Below, one piece after another: positions 56,898-64,000 of a stretch of 64,000 nucleotides of DNA. The notes under the pieces were generated by a model that saw nothing but the letters and a program-made list of their open reading frames with translations, did not search any database and had not been told where the DNA came from. This DNA is from Bacteroides sp. AN502(2024) (GTDB lineage: Bacteria; Bacteroidota; Bacteroidia; Bacteroidales; Bacteroidaceae), in the NCBI RefSeq assembly GCF_041227145.1, contig NZ_JBGFSP010000003.1, positions 3,038,001 to 3,102,000 of the forward strand, written 5' to 3'. A program made the translations under genes and the position numbers. Numbering within the stretch: the stretch's first letter is position 1; each line of letters opens with the position of its first letter.

Positions 56898-58895
56898 ATG
56901 AAAACTTATATAAAATCAATGTTATTAGGAACCGGATTGTTGAGCTTGCTTTCATGCAGTGACTTTCTCGACCAATCTTCCCCTTCAGAGTTGAAAGGAG
57001 AAAATGTTTTTAACTCTGTCGTATATACAGAACAGGCGTTAAACAAAATATATGCCGATTTGACATACGACCACACTTATGGTTCTCGTATTCCTATCAA
57101 TTTCGGTAATAATACGGATATTGAACTGGCAAATGCAACCAAGCAGTCTGAGGTTCATCAAAATTCAGAAAGAGGATTAGGAAATTACTATCTAAGCAAA
57201 GGATGGAATAAACTGGATACAAACTGGGAAAGATGTTTTGCTATTATTGAAAATGCCAATATCGTTATTGACGGTATTCGTAATAGTGACTTGTTGGCAG
57301 AAGGAACTACCACCCGTAAACCAATGCTCCGTTATTTAGGAGAAGCATTAACGATGCGTGCAATGGTATATTATGATATAGTTAAAAATTACGGAGATGT
57401 TCCGATGCGTTTTGAGCCGACCCAACCTGATGGTTCTAACACGTATGCAGCAAAAACAGACCGTGATATTATTTTAGATCGTCTGTTAGATGATTTGGAT
57501 GAAGCAGCCAATTACCTTCCTTGGGCTGGTGAAGACGGATACACAACAGAGCATGCCACTGCAGGTTTTGCACATGGGTTATTTGCACGTATTGCTTTAT
57601 CACGCGCCGGATATAGCATCCGCGAACAAGCAAAAACAGGTTATAGAAATCATCCGACTTGCAGTGACGAACAATTCCCTACTCAACGTCCATCGGAAAC
57701 AGAAGTTCAAAAATTACACGAACGCGCATTAGCACATTTGGATATTGTAGTTAGCAAACAGGTTCATAAATTAAACCCATCTTTTGAGAACCAATGGGAT
57801 TTGATCAACAAGCGAACACTGGATACTAAATATTACGAAAATCTATATGAGGTAGCTCACGGATTAGGGAGATCCGGTGAAATGGGCTATAGTACCGGAG
57901 TTCGTATTAATGGTGCCAGCAACAAATATGGAGCAAAAGGTAATAGCAGTGGTAATATCAGACTTACAGCTTCTTATATTTTATCTTTTGATGATAACGA
58001 CAGCCGTAGAGATATTACATGTGCTTACTATGAATTAAAACAAACAACGATAGATAATAAAGCTGTTATAAAAGAGACATTGCTTTCCAATGCTCCTTTC
58101 AGTGCTTACGTAGCCAAATGGGATATTCGTAAAATGGACGATGCAATCATCTCTTTGGCACAAAATACAGACCAGAAATGGGCTCCAGGCATTAACTGGG
58201 TAGTCATGCGTTATTCTGATATTTTATTGATGTATGCTGAAATTATGTATAACTTGTATGGGTTAGAAAGTAGCAACCCCAATGGTACCACTACCAAAAC
58301 TGCACTTGAAGCTTTGACAGAAGTACATATTCGTGCCTTTGACACTGCTTCCCAGAACGCAGCTAAAACAGCAATTGAAGCATCTGCCCGAAATAATTTT
58401 ATGGAAACACTTGATCAAGAGCGTGCATGGGAGTTTGCAGGTGAATGTGTTCGTAAATATGACCTGATACGTTGGGGAACACTTTCTGAAAAGCTGGCTC
58501 AATTCAGAACAGACTATAAAGCGATGATTGAGACTGCTCCTAAATTTATCTTCTACAAAATGAAGGCAGATGATCCGTATTCAATTGATATGAATAGCAT
58601 CACTTGGCGTACCGAACAAATTCCCAACGAACTTAGAAACCTTGAAGATCCTGATAAAGTGAAGGAAGCTGCAAAGGCTGCAGGTTATGAATATGTTATC
58701 GGTTGGGGAACCAACTACGAATGGGAAAAAGGAGTACCAGATACTAGTAAAACAACCAATGATTTAAATCTTGAGTATGTAGATGATATTAGCAGCGGTT
58801 TAAATGCTACAATCAAAAATAGACATCTATTACCGATAGGATCCAAAACAATTTCAGATGCTAACGGATACATAGATAACTCCTATAATTTTTAA
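56898..58895 (+). CDS. SusD-like lipoprotein (pectin locus)
   Basis: A 665-residue lipoprotein with the signal ending LLSC (Cys about residue 21) and then SDFLDQSSPSELKGENVFNS. SusD/RagB motifs: YLGEALTMRAMVYYDIVKNYG, AGFAHGLFARIALSRAGYS, and the C-terminal WVVMRYSDILLMYAEIMYN and QERAWEFAGECVRKYDLIRWG. It binds ligand at the surface and gates the SusC-like channel. It starts 26 bp after the SusC-like gene, and the third lipoprotein gene follows after 30 bp. Confidence 0.94.
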   Translation: MKTYIKSMLLGTGLLSLLSCSDFLDQSSPSELKGENVFNSVVYTEQALNKIYADLTYDHTYGSRIPINFGNNTDIELANATKQSEVHQNSERGLGNYYLSKGWNKLDTNWERCFAIIENANIVIDGIRNSDLLAEGTTTRKPMLRYLGEALTMRAMVYYDIVKNYGDVPMRFEPTQPDGSNTYAAKTDRDIILDRLLDDLDEAANYLPWAGEDGYTTEHATAGFAHGLFARIALSRAGYSIREQAKTGYRNHPTCSDEQFPTQRPSETEVQKLHERALAHLDIVVSKQVHKLNPSFENQWDLINKRTLDTKYYENLYEVAHGLGRSGEMGYSTGVRINGASNKYGAKGNSSGNIRLTASYILSFDDNDSRRDITCAYYELKQTTIDNKAVIKETLLSNAPFSAYVAKWDIRKMDDAIISLAQNTDQKWAPGINWVVMRYSDILLMYAEIMYNLYGLESSNPNGTTTKTALEALTEVHIRAFDTASQNAAKTAIEASARNNFMETLDQERAWEFAGECVRKYDLIRWGTLSEKLAQFRTDYKAMIETAPKFIFYKMKADDPYSIDMNSITWRTEQIPNELRNLEDPDKVKEAAKAAGYEYVIGWGTNYEWEKGVPDTSKTTNDLNLEYVDDISSGLNATIKNRHLLPIGSKTISDANGYIDNSYNF

Positions 58896-59342
58896 TCATT
58901 ATGAACATCATTCAATATTGATCTCATGAACATGAATTTTATTAAATCAACAAGATATACGGTTTCATCAGGACTTTTTATAGTCCTGACCGTACTGCTT
59001 TCATCGTGTGAGAAAGCAAATGATTGGGAAACAGATAGCGCGTATAATCGTCTGTTCCGTAGCACAAAACTGGCAGTCAGCCCCAGTATCAACGATGCTG
59101 AAGTTATTTGGAATAATACAATCAATACAGATTATTATATCATTGAAGTGAATACTTCTGAACTTACGTCTGAAGATTATCAGGAAGGGTCTGTTATTTT
59201 CGGAGAGGATAAAAGTATAAAAAGTTCTCCATACACCATTGAAGGACTGGATGCAAATACCAGTTACTATATTCGCATTCGTTCGTGCTCTGAAATAGCA
59301 TCACCTTCCAAATGGGTATATCCGGAAAATACAAGTTTTAAG

Positions 59343-60677
59343 CAATATTGTCCTAAATAAATTGGGAGAACAAATAAAAAGGAAGTAGAACTAAGGTAAA
59401 ATGACTACCTTAGTAGCGAGCCACCAACTCATCTACTTCCTATGGCAAATATAACACTTTTCGCACAGGTAATATCACATCTCCCGAAAGAAAATATCAG
59501 GAAAATCATAAAATCTTCGGGGTCAGACAAGCATTGTAAGGGCTACAATACATGGAGTCAGTTTGTTAGCATGATTTTCAGCCAATTCTCAGGATGTGAT
59601 TCAGTCAGAGATATCTCAAACGGGCTGAAATCAGCCACCGGCAACCTCAATCATTTGGGAATCAACCGTGCACCATCCAAGTCAACGGTAGCATATCAGA
59701 ACGCCAACCGAGACAGTTCGGTTTTTCGCGGCATATTCTACTCGTTGTTTCAGTATTTCGGACAGCAAGCCCTATGGCAACGAAGAAAGTTCCGTTTCAA
59801 GATGCCGATAAAACTGCTCGACTCCACATTGGTGTCATTGACTCTGTCAATATATGACTGGGCACATTACACTACCACCAAGGGGGCGGTCAAGATGCAC
59901 ACGCTATTGGACTATGACAGTCTTTTGCCGGAGTTCGTGAATATCACCGATGGCAAAACCACCGACAACAAAGCTGCTTTTGATATTGAGTTACATCCGT
60001 ATAGTATTGTAGTAGCCGACCGAGGCTACTGTGACTACTCATTGCTGAATAATTGGGACAGCAGCAACGTGTTCTTTGTAGTGCGTCATAAAGACAATAT
60101 CCGGTACAAAGCCATAGAGGAGTTGCCTTTGCCTGAAAAACACGCTCAGAATGTACTTATTGACGAAATAATCGAGTTCGAACTCTCGGCGGCCAAATCC
60201 AAATATCCCAAACGTTTACGTCGCATCGCAGTATGGAACGATGAACACGGTTTTGAAATTGAGTTACTCACAAACAACTTCACATTGGCAGCATCAAGCA
60301 TAGCGGCTCTGTACAAGGCTCGGTGGAACATAGAAATCTTCTTTCGCAACCTCAAGCAACTGCTACGCATCAAGAGCTTTATCGGCACATCCCGCAATGC
60401 CGTAGAGACCCAAATATGGACTGCTATGACTACAATGCTGATTCTGACATGGCTAAAGCACATCGCAAGATACAAATGGGCATTGGCTAACCTTGTGGTC
60501 ACGCTCCGGCTGAACACATTTACCAAAATCGACCTCCAAAAATGGCTTGATCAACCATTTACACCACCTCCCGAAACCATCGAAAACGATTAGGGGGGAT
60601 TGATTTTGAACTCTCGAGGCTATACTTAACAGTATAGTCAGTTAGCTCATGCTCAAAATTTATTTAGGACAATATTG
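59343..60677 (+). mobile_element. IS4-family insertion sequence (1335 bp)
   Basis: Terminal inverted repeats begin CAATATTGTCCTAAATA at both ends and run about 21 bp. The direct repeat AGTTTTAAG (59334-59342 and 60678-60686) is a 9-bp target duplication, normal for IS4. CAATATTG is itself palindromic and could be mistaken for a target duplication, but only the 9-bp choice restores the host frame. Nested hairpins lie before the transposase ATG: GGAAGTAGA (59381) with TCTACTTCC (59432), and CTAAGGTA with TACCTTAG inside. Confidence 0.93.
59442..60593 (+). CDS. IS4-family transposase
   Basis: A 383-residue protein with an N-terminal DUF4372-like domain (residues ~1-75: HCKGYNTWSQFVSMIFSQFSG). 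The DDE_Tnp_1 catalytic core has LLDSTLVSLTL (first Asp), SIVVADRGYCDY (second Asp) and YKARWNIEIFFRNLKQ (Glu in the IS4 YREK-like motif). It appears intact. The ATG follows directly after the closing arm of a hairpin, which would limit translation from read-through transcripts of the host operon. Confidence 0.93.
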   Translation: MANITLFAQVISHLPKENIRKIIKSSGSDKHCKGYNTWSQFVSMIFSQFSGCDSVRDISNGLKSATGNLNHLGINRAPSKSTVAYQNANRDSSVFRGIFYSLFQYFGQQALWQRRKFRFKMPIKLLDSTLVSLTLSIYDWAHYTTTKGAVKMHTLLDYDSLLPEFVNITDGKTTDNKAAFDIELHPYSIVVADRGYCDYSLLNNWDSSNVFFVVRHKDNIRYKAIEELPLPEKHAQNVLIDEIIEFELSAAKSKYPKRLRRIAVWNDEHGFEIELLTNNFTLAASSIAALYKARWNIEIFFRNLKQLLRIKSFIGTSRNAVETQIWTAMTTMLILTWLKHIARYKWALANLVVTLRLNTFTKIDLQKWLDQPFTPPPETIEND

Positions 60678-61951
60678 AGTTTTAAGACCAAAACAGAACA
60701 GTTAATTGAGGACATCTCTACCATCACCGGTTCGACTGCCATTATCACATGGAAAAAGAATCAAAGCGTAACTCACTTCTTACTGACGAACACAGAGACT
60801 TCAGCAGTAACAAACATTCCAATTACTTCGGAAATGAACACAAAAGGCAGTTATCAACTTACAGATCTGATAGCTTCTACTGCATACACTATCGGTATAT
60901 ACAATACTGTTAACGGTGAGGAGATATTGAGAGGTGAGAAATCATTCCAAACTACAGAAAATTTCCCAGAAGGCTACACACCTGTATATCTTACAGCTAC
61001 TGATGATCCCAATGAGTTACTTGCAACACAAAGCGGAAATGTTGTTCTAGTTGTACCGCATTCCACAGCAATCACATTCAGTAAAACTATCATTGTTCCT
61101 GAAGCTATTACATCAATAGTATTCTGGGGAGCAAGTGGAGGAGCAGAACAAGCTACAATGACAACTAAGCCTATTTTAACTTTAGGCAATAAAGATGTGG
61201 TGCGTTTCTATAATTTAAATGTAAATGCACAAGGGGAATATTTCTTTAATCTTCAGAAAAGTGTAGAAATGACAGAGGATATAGCAACCAGCATCAACAC
61301 TTTATTAATAGAAAATTGTACAATAAACGACTCTAAATCAGTAGTAAGAGCCAAAGAAGGCATTAGTATCAAAATTAATAAAGTCAGTGTAAGTAACTCT
61401 ATTATCAACGGTTGTAAAGGAGATATGTTTGCTTATAAAGAATCAACAGTTGCCCAAATTCCTGTCACTGAAATAACTAACAGTACTTTGATTAAACCAC
61501 AAGGACGTATCTTCTACGCAGGAAGTAATGCAGCTTCTTTCTCTATTGATCGTTGTACGATGTATGGTTGGGGTGGCTCAAAGGCAATGTTAGAATTAGG
61601 AGACAAAAACGCTCAAGGAATGTCTTTAGCCATCAAAAATACAATTCTGGCCGATGGTGGAAGCAATAGAAAAGCTCACAATGCAAATGCAGCTGCTAAT
61701 CTTAGTCTGACTATTGAAAAAGTTTACGGCACCAATGACATGACATTCCATAGTACTCTTAGTGACGTAACCAAATATGACAAATCATCTGCGGAAGTAT
61801 TCGAAAATCCGGAAGAAGGAAACTTCAAAATCATAGATGCTCTATTCCCAAGCGGCATTGGTGATCCTCGCTGGACGGAATAAGGAGATAATGGAATGTT
61901 TGAAAAGACATGCTAAAAATGAAGAGGCTGTCTAACTGATCTCAGTAATTA

Positions 61952-63632
61952 GGGACATTCATTAAATATTATAAAATGAGCCAACTAATTCATACACAAA
62001 TTATTGCGAATTAGTTGGCTTTTTAGTATCTTTAGGTATTCCCCCGAAAACAAGGTTTGACGGCCCAAACGGGGGAAATTCCCCAACTAAGATATGGCTA
62101 AGATACAAAAAATTTCAGAAATCCACCCAACTTTGGGCTTTACAGAATTTGATATTCTGGAAAAATGCCGCAAGAGTTTTCATGAGAGTGAGCTTGGCAG
62201 GCTTCATTCGGTCTTTCCATTTGATCGTATGGCAAAAGCCGCAGGCCTGTCTGAACAACGTTTGGGCCGCAGGAACATATTCAGTCCTTCCGCAAAGATC
62301 GCCCTTATGGTCCTGAAGGCATACACCGGATTCTCCGACAGGAAACTGGTGGAACATCTGAACGGGAACATACACTACCAGATGTTCTGTGGCATCATGA
62401 TCCCCCCGTCCCTTCCCATAACCAACTTCAAGATAGTCAGTGCCATCCGTAATGAGATAGCATCCCGCCTTGACATTGATTCCTTCCAGGAGATCCTGGC
62501 TTCACACTGGAAACCTTATCTTGATAACCTTCACGTCTGCATGACCGATGCCACATGCTATGAGAGCCACATGCGTTTTCCTACGGACATGAAACTCCTT
62601 TGGGAAAGCATCGAATGGCTCTACAGTCATATATGCCGGCATTGCAGGGATCTGGGCATAAGGCGTCCGCGCAACAAATACAGGAATGTGGCGGAATCCT
62701 ATCTGTCCTACTGCAAGAAAAGAAAGAGGAGAGCTTCAAGGGCAAGAATGCTTAAGCGCCGTATGATCAAGCTTCTTGAAAAGCTCCTCAGTCAAAGGGA
62801 TGGGCTCCATAGCGAGTACGGTGCTTTACTCCGATATACGCAGGATTACCATAAGCGTCTTTCCATCATCAGAAAGGTGCTTGTACAGGAAAAGGAAATG
62901 TTTGAAGGGCGAAAAGTCAGTGACCGCATCATCAGCATCGACCGTCATTATGTACGTCCCATCGTCAGAGGCAAGGAAACCAAGTCCGTCGAGTTCGGTG
63001 CAAAGGTCAATAATATACAGATAGACGGCATATCGTTCATCGAACACCTCTCGTTCAAGGCTTTCAATGAGGGGATACGCTTGAAGGACTGTATCCGTAT
63101 GCAGCAGAAGCTGATGAATGTAAGGGTAAGATGTGTGGCTGCCGATTCCATATATGCCAATAATGCCAACAGAAAGTTCTGTACTAAATATGGGATATCC
63201 ACATCCTTTGTGCGCAAGGGAAGGGCGGGCAAAGATGAGCCTTTGAGGAAGGTGCTTAGAAGCGAACTCTCAAAAGAAAGGGCCACACGGCTTGAAGGAA
63301 GCTTCGGCACTCAAAAGCAACATTACTCGCTCGCAAGGATAAAGGCAAGGAACAAGAAGACGGAAATCCTGTGGATTTTCTTCGGAATACATACAGCAAA
63401 TGCCATACTGATGATTGACAAGATCAGGAACAGAACGGGGAAAGCTGCATGATATGAGTTTACTGAAAGAATCAGAAGAGGTCAGAAGACTTCTTCCGGA
63501 ACTTCATGTATTGTCAGATAAGAGTATATGAGAATATACAGAAAAATGACAATAATAATGGCATATGAAGTGATTATACTCTATCATCTTCATATGCCAT
63601 GGTATTTGGGGGGAACATTTACTGAATATTCC
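61952..63632 (+). mobile_element. 1681-bp insertion sequence, copy 2 (no target duplication)
   Basis: The length and ends equal copy 1 at 6744-8424. I count six base differences between the copies. Flanking bases are TAATTA on the left and GTCATA on the right, so there is no direct repeat. The left flank matches the remnant at ilvC, and the right flank matches the far side of that remnant in reverse complement. The copy therefore now bridges two formerly separate insertion sites. Confidence 0.93.
62094..63452 (+). CDS. DDE transposase of the 1681-bp IS (copy 2)
   Basis: A 452-residue protein identical to copy 1 except C25, I134 and A217. The D152, D351 and E401 residues are retained, so it should be active. 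Same uncertainty about family as for copy 1. Confidence 0.9.
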   Translation: MAKIQKISEIHPTLGFTEFDILEKCRKSFHESELGRLHSVFPFDRMAKAAGLSEQRLGRRNIFSPSAKIALMVLKAYTGFSDRKLVEHLNGNIHYQMFCGIMIPPSLPITNFKIVSAIRNEIASRLDIDSFQEILASHWKPYLDNLHVCMTDATCYESHMRFPTDMKLLWESIEWLYSHICRHCRDLGIRRPRNKYRNVAESYLSYCKKRKRRASRARMLKRRMIKLLEKLLSQRDGLHSEYGALLRYTQDYHKRLSIIRKVLVQEKEMFEGRKVSDRIISIDRHYVRPIVRGKETKSVEFGAKVNNIQIDGISFIEHLSFKAFNEGIRLKDCIRMQQKLMNVRVRCVAADSIYANNANRKFCTKYGISTSFVRKGRAGKDEPLRKVLRSELSKERATRLEGSFGTQKQHYSLARIKARNKKTEILWIFFGIHTANAILMIDKIRNRTGKAA

Positions 63633-64000
63633 GTCATAATGCCTGAATATAAAGATTTACCCCTGCCACAGATAGCGATAGCAGGGGTAATTTCTTCAAA
63701 AAGGGAATTTTGATACAGAAGGTGTGTCGTAATGAACGATACGTCTTCTTTTTTTCATCACCTATAAAGAATCAGTAAACCTTCTTCAAGCTGCGCTCTT
63801 TTGAAGATTTGTTTGATAAATGTGCTCCCCCCATCTGAAAAGAGCGGGTACAAGTTTATAAAACAGTTTAATCATCCAGTCTATACCTTCTTTTCTCATT
63901 TTTGCACACATCTTTTTTATATTGAAGGCAATGGCCAAGAATGCGAAGTCCATAAAGACCTTCTCCTTTCCAAAATGGCGGAAGCGTTTGTAGTTCATAT
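63633..64000 (-). mobile_element. IS1182-like element, partial (terminus and transposase end)
   Basis: In the transposase direction (minus strand) the sequence runs from the C-terminal codons, past the stop at 63786, through CATTACGACACACCTTC, then a hairpin (TTACCCCTGC with GCAGGGGTAA, a likely terminator), to GGCATTATGAC at 63633. The element's last bases, ACACCCTC, are missing here because the 1681-bp IS inserted within the terminus; they are now at 45816-45823. The other end lies beyond the window. Confidence 0.75.
63786..64000 (-). CDS. IS1182-like transposase, C-terminal part
   Basis: About 71 residues are in the window, reading MNYKRFRHFGKEKVFMDFAF then LAIAFNIKKMCAKM. This is the familiar end of Bacteroides IS1182-type DDE transposases. 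The frame continues beyond base 64000, so the gene is cut by the window, not necessarily by mutation. The Met at 63998 is internal, not the start. Confidence 0.75.
   Translation of the reverse strand, partial: MNYKRFRHFGKEKVFMDFAFLAIAFNIKKMCAKMRKEGIDWMIKLFYKLVPALFRWGEHIYQTNLQKSAA

Larger units (their letters stand above)
58926..61883 (+). pseudogene. Surface lipoprotein with FN3 and DUF5123-type beta-helix, split by IS4-family element
   Basis: The left part (58926-59342) encodes a lipoprotein signal (LLSSC) and a fibronectin-type domain. The right part (60687-61883) continues in frame with a second FN3-like domain and a beta-helix (ENCTINDSKSVV, SIDRCTMYGWGG, and the C-terminal LFPSGIGDPRW) typical of DUF4957/DUF5123 proteins in pectin loci. 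Removing the 1335-bp IS and one 9-bp target duplication restores a single 537-residue frame. The stop at 59360 lies in IS sequence, so only the first FN3 domain can now be made from the normal start. The intact protein was probably a surface pectin-binding or lyase-like component. Confidence 0.9.
45810..61951. other. Inverted segment bounded by IS copies (~16.1 kb)
   Basis: The left bases of the segment (TATGAC, 45810-45815) are the reverse complement of the bases right of IS copy 2 (GTCATA, 63633-63638). The last bases of the segment (TAATTA, 61946-61951) match the bases left of the IS remnant (TAATTA, 45602-45607; a self-complementary word). These exchanged 6-bp target duplications are what recombination between two oppositely oriented IS copies leaves behind. 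The segment holds nagB through the split DUF5123 gene. Confidence 0.82.

Noticed and set aside
59343..59350. CAATATTG read as an 8-bp target duplication of the IS4-family element
   Set aside because: The word is palindromic and belongs to the inverted repeats. Taking AGTTTTAAG (9 bp) as the duplication restores the host reading frame; the 8-bp choice does not.
61926..61951. GAGGCTGTCTAACTGATCTCAG as the end of another insertion sequence
   Set aside because: It resembles a Bacteroides IS end, but there is no partner terminus or transposase. By the inversion model it is the original 3' flank of ilvC.

Overview
The window is a chromosomal segment of a Bacteroides species (order Bacteroidales, possibly the thetaiotaomicron/ovatus group; species not resolved). 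The evidence is SusC/SusD pairs, a NigD-like lipoprotein, promoters of the Bacteroides TTTG/TAnnTTTG type, moderate GC content and typical Bacteroides insertion sequences. Most of it is ordinary core genome. The most informative parts are a branched-chain amino acid attenuator and an insertion-sequence-driven rearrangement.

Layout. 1-3.5 kb (minus strand): parA-parB, a DUF5683 membrane protein and an MltD-like lytic transglycosylase cut by the window edge. 3.8-6.7 kb: surE-lpxB and a NigD-like lipoprotein. 6.74-8.42 kb: a complete 1681-bp insertion sequence with a 6-bp target duplication. 8.45-11.8 kb (minus): rsfS-ftsH-cdsA. 12.1 kb: tRNA-Gln. 12.4-19.5 kb: a menaquinone operon (HAD-hotdog fusion, menF, menD, menB, menC, menE). 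19.5-20.4 kb: a structured dispersed repeat and tRNA-Ser. 20.6-25.9 kb: pflB, pflA and topB. 26.8-34.3 kb: a SusC/SusD outer-membrane uptake locus without enzymes. 34.4-39.1 kb: M20 dipeptidase, aroC, a CyuA-like L-cysteine desulfidase and a SlyD-like isomerase.

39.4-45.6 kb is the ilvD-ilvB-ilvN-thioesterase-ilvC operon. A consensus promoter precedes a 25-codon leader peptide rich in Ile, Leu and Val codons, followed by mutually exclusive antiterminator and terminator hairpins. This is a classical ribosome-mediated attenuator.

45.6-64 kb is a remodelled accessory region. It holds nagB, a flavodiiron protein, a TIGR01212 radical SAM protein, and a pectin-type utilisation locus: two PL1-like pectate lyases diverging from a SusC/SusD pair and a third lipoprotein gene. 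An IS4-family element has split that third gene. The target duplications of the IS remnant next to ilvC and of the complete IS copy at 62 kb are exchanged between the two sites. This shows that the intervening ~16.1 kb was inverted by recombination between inverted IS copies. The ilvC-side copy later collapsed into a ~200-bp remnant with a 45-bp-arm palindrome. The window ends inside an IS1182-like element, whose terminus was split by the IS and partly carried away by the inversion.
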